64,000 bases of DNA from Siphonodentalium dalli (lineage: Eukaryota; Mollusca; Scaphopoda; Gadilida; Siphonodentaliidae). The notes below the pieces were generated by a model, which saw only the letters and a list, made by a program, of their open reading frames with translations, was not told the DNA's origin and did no database searches. The DNA is taken from NCBI GenBank assembly GCA_032622095.1, contig CP136068.1, forward strand, positions 153,909,151 to 153,973,150. Reading direction: 5' to 3'. Positions 35,427 through 45,271 of this stretch are shown here, one piece after another (the first letter of the stretch is position 1; every line of letters begins with the position of its first letter). A program made the translations under genes and the position numbers.

Positions 35427-35571
35427 CTACAACTTGTCCCCAGTTTATAGCGGAATTTACAAAACTCGTCCAGTAAATTAGGTCTGGACCTCGCCAAAGG
35501 CTCGGTCCAGACCTAATTTACTGGACTCATTTTGTAAATTCCGCTATAAACTGAGGACTCGTTGTAGATCC
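35427..35571. mobile_element. Foldback element, nearly perfect arms
   Basis: Arms 'tctacaacttgtccccagtt' then 'tatagcggaatttacaaaa', and 'cagtaaattaggtctggacc' paired with 'ggtccagacctaatttactg'. The loop is about 12 bp ('tcgccaaaggct'). The whole unit is one hairpin of about 145 bp. Confidence 0.8.
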
Positions 35572-35585
35572 TCTCTATCTATTTA

Positions 35586-35906
35586 CCCCTTCACTGCTGT
35601 GTGTCTGTCTACCGAGTACGGATGTAAAATGTCTGTGTACTAAGTACACACCTATACTTCAGCACCCTAGCAGTTGGCCGTTATTCATATCTGGAACTCA
35701 GATATTGGTGCATCGCATCTATTGTATAGCAGTTTGAAATAGTGTATGATGTTCAAGAATTGTGAACGATAGCCTTTCAACATTCAGTTTTAGGGTTTTC
35801 GTGATATTCCCTGTTATATCCCTGGTACATACTGGAAAATGATAATAATGTCAATGGCCCAGCGCACGACGTCATTCACATCATTCAGCAGTGAAAGTGG
35901 TTAAAT
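35586..35906. mobile_element. TTAA-type MITE with TTCACTGCTG ends
   Basis: Ends 'accccttcactgctg' and 'cagcagtgaaagtggttaa' are inverted; interior 'acttcagcaccctagcagtt' and 'ggaactcagatattggtgca' match the 37331-37674 copy. Confidence 0.65.
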
Positions 35907-36112
35907 ATGACGTATTATAAATTGCAAAGAAAATTAAAAAGAAATAAAAATAGCTAGACAACTAATATAATTTGGGAGAAAGGGAATATATATGTTATAT
36001 TTACACAAGCTTAGGGTTCAACAGGTTATTATGATCTGCTAAAGGGGATACAATTTTATTTACGCTCACAGGAATAATTTGGATTATTGAAACCTTATAT
36101 ATAGCCGCAGTA

Positions 36113-36375
36113 TATTCAAGCCTTGAAATAGTGTGTCTGTCATTTGCAGAATGAGGTCCCCAGAGGGTGAATTTAGTGATGCTACCCCGCATGGTGGCCT
36201 AGCATCACCAAATTCACTGTCTGGGAACCTCATTCTGCTGAGGTGTAAGCAGAATGAGGTCCCCAGAGGGTGAATTTGGTGATGCTAGCCCGCTATGCGG
36301 GGTAGCATCACTAAATTCACCCTCTGGGGACCTCATTCTGCAAATGACAGACACCCTATTTCAAGGCTTGAGTAT
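36113..36375. mobile_element. Family D foldback, compact, double hairpin
   Basis: Outer arms 'caagccttgaaatagtgtgt' and 'ccctatttcaaggcttg'. Two perfect GCAGAATGAGGTCCCCAGAG hairpins joined by 'ctgaggtgtaagc'. Near-identical to 54631-54893. Confidence 0.87.
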
Positions 36376-36546
36376 ATTACAAGTTGTTGAATTGCAGTGC
36401 ATCCACTATGTCTGTATTTGCTTTATTTGTGAACATATTATTATCCAAATTGGTAAATAGCCTCAAGGTTGAACTGGTTTGTTTCAATACATACTGTATT
36501 TAAATATCTGAGGCAATACTTCCTATCACTTCAATACTTATTTTAA

Positions 36547-36890
36547 AAGGGGTACTGTACACTAAATTCGGTCATTTATAGGACCATCTCCTTTTATAAT
36601 CAACATAATAAATGCAACAAATGAATGAATTTGAGCCATGTATGCAAAGGACACTCATGTTCTCTATAAATGATGCAAACAACCTGGTAATTATAGTGAA
36701 AATGAATTTATGACTCCAGCCATTTATTCATTTTCATTATAATTACCATGTTGTTTGCATTGTTCATAGATACATATGAGTGTATTTTGCACTAATCCAA
36801 GGATCAAATTCATCCATTTGTTGCATATTTTCAGTTGAGTATAATAAGAGATGGTACCATACATGGCCGGATTTAGTGTACAGTCTAAAT
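36547..36890. mobile_element. Family E-related element with internal foldback
   Basis: Left end GGGGTACTGTACACTAAA, right end 'tttagtgtacagtct'. An internal foldback pairs 'gatgcaaacaacctggtaat' with 'attaccatgttgtttgcat'. The interior is shared with 58560-58830. Confidence 0.65.
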
Positions 36891-37330
36891 CATCCGGAGA
36901 TACATATAGTCTGAATAGGCCATGCAAAAATAATTTCCTATTTCTCAGGCTCATATGCATAGTCCTGAAACCCAACGCGTGCAACCTTTTTATTTGAGTT
37001 TTATGTCGGAAAAAATTATAATTGGGACAATTTTATTGTGGTAAGTTTATACAAACTTGCTCTGAACTGAGAACAAACATACCCGTTTCTGGACTAAAAT
37101 TTCCAATCGACTATCTTGATGAATTGCATCTGCAAACTCATTAAAAATGTGTCAATGATACTGTATTGGGTGAAATAAATCATATCGAGTCTATCAACTA
37201 ACTTTTGTGGACATTTGTTTGGATAATAATGGTCACAGGAAACTGATATCAAAGTTCGGGAAAACCCAGAGCTAGCTGATCCAGGGGTAGAACACTTTGT
37301 TTGCCTAAACCCAAGAAATAACAAAAATAT

Positions 37331-37674
37331 TTTAACCTCTTTGCTGCTATGTCCTCCATAACTATTACGGACATAAAAGTGCATGCCGTGTGCTACTAGT
37401 ATATGGTATGTAGGTACTACGGACATACTTCAGCACACTAGGAGTAGGCCATTATACATAACTGGAACTCAGAGATTGGTGCATCGGAATAACTGTATCT
37501 CGAAGTTTAAAACAGTGTATGAAGTTCCACAATTGTGAACGATAAAAGCCTTTCAACTGAGTCAGTTTTATGGTTCTTGTGATTTTCCCGTTATATATTC
37601 CCACTGGAAAATTAGAATAACATCAATAGCCCAGCACACGATGTCATACCATCATTTAGCAAAGAAGAGGTTAA
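37331..37674. mobile_element. TTAA MITE, TTTGCTGCT ends
   Basis: TTAACCTCTTTGCTGCTATG left, 'tagcaaagaagaggttaa' right. Related in the interior to 35586-35906. Intron 2. Confidence 0.7.
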
Positions 37675-37751
37675 AACAGCGCACTCACATGCTTTTCAAA
37701 ACAATTTTACCTGAGAAATGGTAAATTTTGATCCTCAGAATTTTACAAAAG

Positions 37752-38190
37752 CTGAAGCCTGCAAACAGTGTGTCTGTCATTTGCAGAATGAGGTCCCCAC
37801 AGGGTGAATTTGGTGACGCTATCCCACACAGCGGGCTAGCAATCACCAAATTCACCCTCTGGGGACCTCATTCTGCTTCTGTGAATCTGTGAATCTCAAA
37901 TTAACATTGCTTTTAGTTACTTTTTCCCTTCTGGGAACTTTCTATATCCCATAATTTGCAGAAGATAAAATGCATAATCGAGGTGACAAAAGGGGGTGAA
38001 CATCACAAACATCAACTGGGGAACTTCAATCTGATCTTAGGTCTCCCATAGCAGTTGAGGCCTAAGCAGAATGAAGTTCCCAGAGGATGAATTTGGTAAT
38101 GCTAGCCCACCGAGTGGGATAGCATTATTAAATTCACCCTCTGGGGACCTCATTCTGCAAATGACAGACACATTATCTGCAGGCTTCAAG
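37752..38190. mobile_element. Family D foldback, long form
   Basis: Outer arms 'aagcctgcaaacagtgtgtc' and 'gacacattatctgcaggctt'. Two GCAGAATGAGGTCC hairpins flank the 'tttctatatcccataatttg' middle. Ends 80 bp from exon 2. Confidence 0.82.
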
Positions 38191-38270
38191 ATTACTTGTC
38201 ATTATAAATTAAAGGGAATCATCTGATCTATAGATCAAGGGAAGAAGAAATGTAATGAATGTTATCATAC

Positions 38271-38380
38271 CATCTGATAAAATTTCATATGCATTAGAGA
38301 TTTCCTTGAACCGTTTCTCTGCCTCTTCCTTTCTGTCTGGGTTTTTGTCTGGATGCCATTTCAGCGCTAATTTTCTGTAT
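38271..38380 (-). CDS. DNAJB6: DNAJB6-like coding exon 2 (J domain core, HPD)
   Basis: Acceptor TTCACAG at 38387-38381, donor GTATGA at 38270. The exon is 110 nt. It completes Ser22 and encodes [20 protein letters not shown] followed by [16 protein letters not shown], ending one base into Glu59. It carries the invariant HPD tripeptide (residues 31-33) required for Hsp70 stimulation, and helix III with the KRFKEI motif. Reading on into the intron gives a spurious longer frame, so the donor and the phase 1 join to exon 3 are preferred. The exon lies in a small gap between two family D foldbacks (37752-38190 and 38442-38555). Confidence 0.95.
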
Positions 38381-38441
38381 CTGTGAACATTAAAATCCAT
38401 ACATTAGAAGAAATATTGCTGTAATATATAATCAAAATATG

Positions 38442-38555
38442 GTGCTGGACATTTGCAGAATGAGGTCCCCAGAGGGTGAATTTATTGATGCTACCGCGCA
38501 CAGCGGACTAGCATCACTAAATTCATCCACTGGGACCTCATTCAGCATGGCCTCA
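38442..38555. mobile_element. Family D single hairpin
   Basis: One GCAGAATGAGGTCCCCAGAG hairpin without outer arms, about 60 bp upstream of exon 2 in intron 1. Confidence 0.75.
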
Positions 38556-39090
38556 TCAATAAAGCCGTTTGTCAATAAAAATAAAATTTAACTTTTTGTT
38601 TTATTTATTTCATCAGCCAATGGGAATATTAATCCAGACATATAAATTTTTTTAGAAAACAGTAAAAGTTTACGTAAAATATACGATAACTTCAATTAAA
38701 CAGCAAAGCCTCTGGGTGATGTTTATGGCATTTAATGACAATGCCAACATGGCAGACGCTGATATTGGCGATAATTTATCATCTATCCATATCATGATTT
38801 AAAGAAACATCCAAATAAAAACAAAATATTCGCCCGCGGTTTTATATGAGGATATTATTATAAAGCAATTATTTTATTTCTCCCGACCCTATTTTTTGAT
38901 ATACAGATTTTATTTTTATTTGTTTTCCTCCCACTTCCCCTACCTTTGAGGCGAAGAAATCCGTAAAAACCAAGTAACAGAAAATAAAATGCCTTAGTCA
39001 CAAAAAATTTTTTTTTTCTGGGGATAACATTTAAACTCATACTGTTATACAGTCTCTTTGAAAAGCATACGATAAACTTATCAGATTTAT

Positions 39091-39177
39091 GTGTCTCTCT
39101 CCGTATCTAATAGAGATTTATTTCTCTCGGTCTCTCATAGAGATTTATTTCTCTCCGTCTTTCATAGAGATTTCATT
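39091..39177. repeat. 27-bp tandem repeat, three copies
   Basis: Three units containing 'tctctc(c/g)gt(a/c)t' and 'catagagatttatt'. Confidence 0.75.
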
Positions 39178-39374
39178 TCTGTATGGATGGGATCCCATCA
39201 ATTCCATTAGCTATGTCTCAGACTGGGTGCAAGGCAGAATGCAATCTCTATAAAAAGCCTTTAACAATTACTAACACTGCTTCGTAGTTGGTTACATTTA
39301 AATTGCGAGATCAGAGGTCAATGATGTGTTGACAATTTTCCCATGAATAGTAAATCACAGCGAATTTTATAATA

Positions 39375-39938
39375 TAAAGTTATTATACAATGTTGTGTAC
39401 AGTATGTGTTTTTCTTGTAAGAGTCCAGGTTGTGGTGAAAAGTCATATTGGACGAGACATGCCAGTGTCGAGTCCAATATGACTTTTCATCACAACCTGG
39501 ACGAGTACAAGAAAAACTCATACTGTACACAACATTGTAAATGACATTTTTATTATCCATCTGAATGTTTATCCAAATTTTGGGAATAAAACTTTTGTGG
39601 TTATTTTTGGTATTTGTCGGCACTTAATTCTCTATAAAATCCTGTATTTTGATCATCAGAAAGCATGATTTGGAAAAGTAAACACAGAAGTGAGAAAAAA
39701 AAATCAGTGCGGAAGTGAAACGTCTGCTAAAATTCATCAGTATTGCGCGCGCATCACAATTTCACCGATTCATTTCGCAATAGAGTTAATTCATGACGTC
39801 ACGGAGTCCCAATAAAAAAGTTATATTGTACTTTCGGGAGTCCAATATGACTTTCGGGAGTCCAATATGACATTTTCCAGGACTATCACGTGGCGGCTTT
39901 TGCCCAATCGAAAATGGTGTTAGTAATAGGGGATGGAT
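39375..39938. mobile_element. Family F composite foldback, copy 3
   Basis: Foldback TTATACAATGTTGTGTACAG with complement, tail 'tttatccaaattttgggaat'. Ends with a duplicated 'ctttcgggagtccaatatga' and 'gtgttagtaataggggatgg'. Intron 1. Confidence 0.75.
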
Positions 39939-40060
39939 AATAATACAGAATACAGACGACATATTCATAATTCATTATACTCATCGCATTCTATATAGGA
40001 GACATAATCTTCAAGTTTTTACCATATTTATTACAGATTATTCTTTCGCATCTCGTTGTA

Positions 40061-40274
40061 TTCAGTAATGCTCTAATTAATCGACCTCTTAACCACAGCA
40101 GAATTATGGGTAACTTTTCAGGATTTAGTCGGAAATATGGCTTGTTGCCATTCATCTGAAAGCTCTCCCCGAGAGCTTTCCGATGAATGGCAACAAGCCA
40201 TATTTCCGACTAAATCATGAAAAGTTACCCATAATTCTGCTGTGGTTAAGAGGTTGATTAATTAGAGCATTAAT
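40061..40274. mobile_element. Family C Tc1-like hairpin MITE
   Basis: CAGTAATGCTCTAATTAATC to 'gattaattagagcatt'; arms of about 100 bp with CTCTCCCCGAGAG loop. Intron 1, about 280 bp from exon 1. Confidence 0.85.
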
Positions 40275-40557
40275 TACTATAACTATTACTAAATACTAAG
40301 ATTCTCACAAACTTTTATGATGCCAGGCATGTACTCCATATTTCGAAATGATTTATATCGTCATCTTGGGAAAGCCGCATTGTCCTTGCAAATAAATCTC
40401 ACTGAGAATTCGACAGATGTAAATCTGATAACAATAACATCAGATTATCAAAGTATATTGTACAGAAACATGATCAAATATCAGTATTTAGTACTGTATT
40501 TTAAAAGCAATAGGACATGGAGTCATGGATAGGATCATGGATGTAAGGAAAACTTAC

Positions 40558-40622
40558 GATTTCTTTATTTCTTCTTTTGTGGAGTTATTTGAGATACCCA
40601 ATGATTTATATGGACACACCAT
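40558..40622 (-). CDS. DNAJB6: DNAJB6-like coding exon 1 (start of J domain)
   Basis: Starts at ATG 40622-40620. An in-frame TAA lies three codons upstream (TAA AGA ATC ATG), so the start is well supported. Encodes residues 1-21 plus two bases of Ser22: helix I and the start of helix II of the J domain, ending EEIKKS. The donor is GTAAGT (phase 2 intron). The opening reads MVCPYKSLG, where vertebrate DNAJB6 has a V-D-Y-Y-type start; the Cys-Pro at positions 3-4 is unusual for this family. Too short to be obvious as an isolated reading frame, but its splice into exon 2 restores the canonical helix II motif [16 protein letters not shown] exactly. Confidence 0.9.
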
Positions 40623-40674
40623 GATTCTTTATTCAATGTGTCATGTAGAAATGCAAATTAAATGCTGTCACAAC
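40623..40674 (-). other. 5'UTR part of exon 1 with putative splice acceptor
   Basis: On the minus strand a pyrimidine-rich tract ending TTTCTTTCTTTTACAG sits at about 40675-40690. It is followed by 52 nt of putative leader before the ATG. This suggests the first coding exon is preceded by an intron and a non-coding exon upstream (higher coordinates). The leader contains a minimal upstream frame ATG-ACA-CAT-TGA at 40644-40633, 10 nt before the true start. RNA data would be needed to confirm the acceptor. Confidence 0.5.
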
Positions 40675-40707
40675 CTGTAAAAGAAAGAAATCAATATTAT
40701 AATTGTT

Positions 40708-40918
40708 TTAACCCATTCATGACTGGAGCTTCCTGACATATTGCGAAAACCCTGAGCCAATTCATTCTCTTATATATGCGACTCTCCCATAGGGAGCCTC
40801 GCATATATAAGAGAATATATTGGCCTAACAAAATATACATTGACCTTGTAAGCCAGTGCATTCTCTTATATATGCGAGGGTCCCTATGGGAGACTCGCAT
40901 ATCATTATGAAAGGGTTA
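40708..40918. mobile_element. TTAA MITE, family P1 (reversed, right cassette shortened)
   Basis: TTAACCCATTCATGACTGGA to 'atcattatgaaagggtta'; the second cassette lacks its outer arm. Lies just upstream of the putative 5'UTR acceptor of the chaperone gene. Confidence 0.8.
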
Positions 40919-40957
40919 CGGCACCTCTTACATCCCTATATGTCTGGCACATGGTCT

Positions 40958-41211
40958 TTAACCCTTCCATGACGGGAGGATCATGAAATTTGGCGAAAAC
41001 CCTGTGCCAATGCATTCTCTTTATATGCGAGTCTCCCATAGGGAGCATCACATATATAGAGAATACATTGGCCTAACACTATATACCTTGAACTTGTAAG
41101 CCAGTGCATTCTCTTGTGTATGCAAGGCTCCCTATGGGAGATTCGCATATATAAGACAATGCACTGGCACAGGATTTTTAATGCTGCACCAGCAAGTCAT
41201 GAAAGAGTTAA
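40958..41211. mobile_element. TTAA MITE, family P1 (reversed)
   Basis: TTAACCCTTCCATGACGGGA to 'agtcatgaaagagttaa', two cassettes. Confidence 0.82.
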
Positions 41212-41214
41212 GTG

Positions 41215-41560
41215 GCAATAATTACATCCACTTTATTTTCTATAGAATTCTCAGGAAAGCTAACAAGAATATCGCTAGGGTGTGGTATGGTACTTCCAAC
41301 AAAGAGCCACAACTCTGGTGAAAAATACCAGACGGAACCCAAATTTGAATATGACCTGTGCTTTGGGTTAGTAAACTCACATACCAAATTTAGTTCAATC
41401 AGTTCAGACTTACTAAAGTTATCATCTGGAAATGAAAAACAGCTAACAGACGGACAGAGAGGGTGGACGGACAATGGACCAATAACATATAATACGTCCC
41501 TTTTTTTTAACAACAGGCGGCCCGCGAATGGAGGAACATGTAGTGTTCTGCAATAAGCCT
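41215..41560. repeat. Interspersed repeat with GACGGACAG tail
   Basis: Carries 'tgaatatgacctgtgctttg' and 'aactcacataccaaatttag' then 'cagacggacagagagggtgg'; related to 51075-51445. The roughly 115-codon frames on both strands lack any domain and coincide with the repeat, so not called as genes. Confidence 0.6.
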
Positions 41561-41846
41561 CTGAGTGCAAGTTAGCAGCTTTTTATGAAATATTAAGAAC
41601 AATATACATCGTGGAATAACATTATCGTTGGAATAAACATCAATAATCTTGCACTGATCAGTTAGGCTGAACTACGTGTAGTCATTGTCCCATGGATTTA
41701 ATGCAAAGGGATGTACACAGGATCTCTCAAACATGCAAAACATCACCCAGCATCTCAGTCTCATTTGTCTGCAACAGTCAAACTCAATGTGGGTGGAATA
41801 ACCATTCAAATTCCATTGAAATTTCACTCGAAAATCACAAATAGAT

Positions 41847-42062
41847 AGAGTAATGTCCTAAATAATCGACACCTTAACCACAGCAGAATTATGGGTAACT
41901 TTTCAGGTTTGAGTAGGAAATATGGCTTGTCGACATTCATCAGAAAGCTCTCAGTGAGAGCTTTCTGATGAATGGTAACAAGCCATATTTCTGACTAAAT
42001 CCTGAAAAATTTCCCATAATTCTGCTGTGGTTAAAGGGTCATATACTTCAGGCATTACTGTA
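41847..42062. mobile_element. Family C Tc1-like hairpin MITE
   Basis: 'gtaatgtcctaaataatcg' to 'cttcaggcattactgta'; arms with several substitutions, loop CTCTCAGTGAGAG. Confidence 0.83.
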
Positions 42063-42129
42063 ATTAGTGTATTGATAATTAACATGCAAATAATTTAAAA
42101 TCAATTTTTTTATGAGACTTTGAGATGCT

Positions 42130-42232
42130 GGATCACTGTTTGCTAATTTGGGAGATCATTGGTGTCTTTTTGCTTATTTGGGAGATCCTGGGTGTCTTTT
42201 TGCAGGTTTAGAAGATCCTAGGTGTCTTTTTG
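42130..42232. repeat. 33-bp tandem repeat, three copies
   Basis: Units of 'ggagatcctgggtgtctttt' plus 'tgcttatttg', diverged. Confidence 0.75.
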
Positions 42233-42417
42233 CATGAAACCATGTGACATGTTCACCTACATCCTTTACTAGATGGCTCAGGAGGACATAAATGTGCTAT
42301 GCACCTTGGCGACTAATCCATAAGTTTCTAGAGCTCCCATATGCTACCCATCTTGATTATCAAATAGCCAAAATAATTAAATTACGAAATCACTATTAGG
42401 GTTGTAACAATATACTT

Positions 42418-43367
42418 GGTCACGAATAGTCCCAGTCTTCTTGTACTAAAACCAGCTAAGATATTGGGATGGCGATTTGCTGTTTTTAGTCCCAGCCCGC
42501 TTGCATACCAATCCTATCACACGAGTTACGCCCACGATCTGTGGCGGGAATCTGTGGTGTATTTTACTAGATTTACCTAATGAATCAATACATGATGCTA
42601 TATACATCGGAAAGAGAGACATATCATGGTCATAATGGTGTATAATAATCTAACTTTCATGTTAAATTACGCATAGAATATTCCGGTTGATTGTCACCAA
42701 CATCGCTGTTTTTTCTGTTTGTTTACTTAACTGAAAGCCGAACTCAGGTTCCGAAGAACTTCGGCATTGTCCGGTGTTTGTTTTGGCCGAGACGAATTTC
42801 GATACAAACAAAATGGCGGCCCCCATGATATTCTAATGGTCATTGTGTTTACACTGTTTTAAACTGTGAGATGGTTATAATTCCCGTAATTTATTTAATG
42901 TATTACATTTATATCTTCAATATGTATTTAATCTATGTAATAATTTATTTATTGTCACGTATAATTACGATTACAATGGAGAATTCATCGTGCGTGGTTG
43001 ATTGAAAATCTACGGAATATTTTCACCGGAAAATGCCGAACGCAGTTCGCAAGGTCAACTGAGTTCGCATACTTTAAAAAATATGTAAACACTGCGGCAA
43101 AAGTTTCTTTTCACATTAAATTACCGCTTTCAATTCACAACCGATGTGGGTTTCAGATCAAATAGCATGTCTTCTGCGGAAACTATCCGTTTATTGTAGC
43201 AATTGTGATATTTTATTTCATATAATTGTGGTTTTATTTGAGCGGGTCACTAACGATTAACTCGTGTCAAAGGAGACCATGGGCCTGGAACTCGGACTAA
43301 AGACCGGCACCTCCATCCCAATATCTTAGCCGGTTTTAGTACGAGAAGACTTGGACTAGGTCACGAA
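42418..43367. mobile_element. Mutator-like non-autonomous element with 9-bp target duplication
   Basis: Direct repeat GGTCACGAA at 42418-42426 and 43359-43367 flanks inverted ends beginning TAGTCC. The inverted ends run about 48 bp with few mismatches (shared GTACTAAAACC and GCTAAGATATTGGGATGG). A subterminal TTTAGTCC repeats the end motif. The element is 932 bp (42427-43358) with no transposase. The 9-bp duplication favours a MULE-type origin. The interior is CpG-richer than its surroundings and contains AAAATGGCGGCCCCC at about 42809. Confidence 0.87.
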
Positions 43368-43756
43368 ATGATACATATCATGATACTCTAAATTATCGTT
43401 CCAAAATGAATATGACCTGAATTATCAGAACCATGTACTATACATGTTTGTAATTGGAGATGAAGTTCATGTTAAACTAAAATGCAGTTGAATAGTTAGC
43501 TAGATGAGTCAAATACACATAATAAACATGTAACATTGAGAGAACATTGCAGGTGTTGCTCTTATTCACAAGCCCATCTTCAGAAATTATTTGATTTCCT
43601 GTATAACGATACGATACTCATAAGTGTACACATGAATTGCGATACAGTGAATTCATGACGAATCATTGCAGCCTAAATCACTATAGTTATTGGAAGCAAG
43701 AACACACAAGTAGTATACTTCATTTGAAAGAACTAGAATGAAAAAAAAATAAACTG

Positions 43757-44520
43757 TAGACACTAAAGACCAAAATATAACTATACTATAGACAATATAA
43801 AGACCAAAACATAACTAATCTATAGACAGACACTAAAGACCAAAATATAACTATACTATAGACAATATAAAGACCAAAACATAACTAATCTATAGACAGA
43901 CACTAAAGACCAAAATACAACTATACTATAGACAATATAAAGACCAAAACATAACTAATCTATAGACACTAAAGACCAAAATACAACTATACTATAGACA
44001 ATATAAAGACCAAAACATAACTAATCTATAGACAGACACTAAAGACCAAAATACAACTATACTATAGACAATATAAAGACCAAAACATAACTAATCTATA
44101 GACAGACACTAAAGACCAAAATACAACTATACTATAGACAATATAAAGACCAAAACATAACTAATCTATAGACACTAAAGACCAAAATACAACTATACTA
44201 TAGACAATATAAAGACCAAAACATAACTAATCTATAGCCACTAAAGACCAAAATACAACTATACTATAGACAATATAAAGACCAAAACATAACTAATCTA
44301 TAGACAGACACTAAAGACCAAAATACAACTATACTATAGACAATATAAAGACCAAAACATAACTAATCTATAGACACTAAAGACCAAAATACAACTAAAC
44401 TGTAGACACTAAAGACCAAAATACAACTAAACTATCGACACAAAAGACCAAAACATACAAATGTAACTAAAGTATAGACACTAAAGACCAAAACGTAACT
44501 AAACTATATACACTAAAGAC
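43757..44520. repeat. Minisatellite of dimeric 64-70-bp units
   Basis: Nine full units, each made of two related halves: ACTAAAGACCAAAATACAAC plus 'tatactatagac', then 'aatataaagaccaaaacata' plus 'actaatctatagac'. Length varies by presence of an extra GACA. The array ends in single half-units (44375-44520). No CRISPR-like unique spacers. Confidence 0.92.
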
Positions 44521-45007
44521 ATGTGCCTACACCACAAATGAGAACACACCATCATACCATGGCAATCAAGGAGATTATGAACTGTGATTAGATCAAAAGT
44601 ATGCCAATAAAAAGTCATAAATTAGCATTAGCCATACATACCAGGGATTATATCATTTATGAATGAAGTTTAAGTGTGTACACAGAAAGTTCTAGAAATC
44701 CAGACAGATCACACTCAGGCCAGCTAAGGCAGGGAGATAATAACAACTAATATTAGCTGTAGACAGCAATAAATCACAGCTACCAGGTATCAAAGTGATT
44801 TTTGTAAACATAAGCAGAGGTTAAAATTATTCAGGTATTTATCTGGTGCAGGTATGCTCCATTCATGAGAGTCAATTAACAGAGAGGTACTAGTAGATGT
44901 GTGCTCTGCTGGTGTCAGTTATTCTCAGCTGAATTATGCAGTTGTTGCACAAAAAACTAACAGTGTTGCAATGTGGTATGTGTTATCAGTACATGTAGTC
45001 ACCTTAA
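44521..45007. other. Stretch without recognised gene
   Basis: Unique-looking, A/T-rich; no coding or repeat signal recognised. Confidence 0.35.
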
Positions 45008-45271
45008 ACAACCCTTCCTTGACTGGAGATTCCCGAAATTTTGCGAAAACCCTGTGCCAATGCATTCTCTTATATATGCGGGTCTCCCATAGAAAGCCTT
45101 GCATATATATATAAGAGAATTCACTGGTCTAAAATATTTACCTTGACCTTGTAAGCCAGTGCATTCTCTTATATACGAGGCTCTCTGTGGGAGACTCGCA
45201 TATATCAGAGAATGCTCTAGCACAGGATCTTTTGTGCTGCACCAGCACAGTTCTGGTCATGAAAGGGTTAA
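45008..45271. mobile_element. TTAA MITE, family P1 (reversed)
   Basis: 'caacccttccttgactggag' left with a decayed target site, TCATGAAAGGGTTAA right; two cassettes. Confidence 0.82.

Larger units (their letters stand above)
8663..40674 (-). other. DNAJB6: Gene model: DNAJB6/MRJ-like J-domain co-chaperone, seven coding exons
   Basis: Class B J-domain protein that would stimulate Hsp70 ATPase and, by family knowledge of DNAJB6/B2/B8, suppress aggregation of polyglutamine and other unfolded clients in cytosol and nucleus. Seven exons joined by GT-AG introns give an 855-nt reading frame including stop (284 aa), and every phase matches. Domain order: J domain (about residues 2-70, HPD at 31-33), Gly/Phe-rich region (about 71-157), Arg/His/Phe-rich segment (158-217), Ser/Thr-rich stretch (218-240) and conserved C-terminal beta block (241-284). 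Human DNAJB6 isoforms are 241 and 326 aa from memory, so the length is plausible. Introns are 2.2, 5.9, 3.7, 7.9, 8.4 and 3.0 kb and are filled with MITEs. Invertebrates usually have one member of the B2/B6/B7/B8 clade, so the exact vertebrate orthologue is not implied. The poly(A) site and promoter were not identified. Confidence 0.93.

Noticed and set aside
38209-38400. Single-exon J-domain protein starting at the ATG near 38400
   Set aside because: That ATG lies in intron 1 upstream of the acceptor TTCACAG; splicing from exon 1 gives the canonical J-domain start instead.
41208-41570. 115-120-codon frames on both strands as a gene
   Set aside because: Both lie over an interspersed repeat with a GACGGACAG tail that recurs at 51075-51440; no domain recognised.
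43757-44520. CRISPR-like or satellite RNA array
   Set aside because: The half-units are related to each other and no spacers vary independently; a plain dimeric minisatellite explains it.
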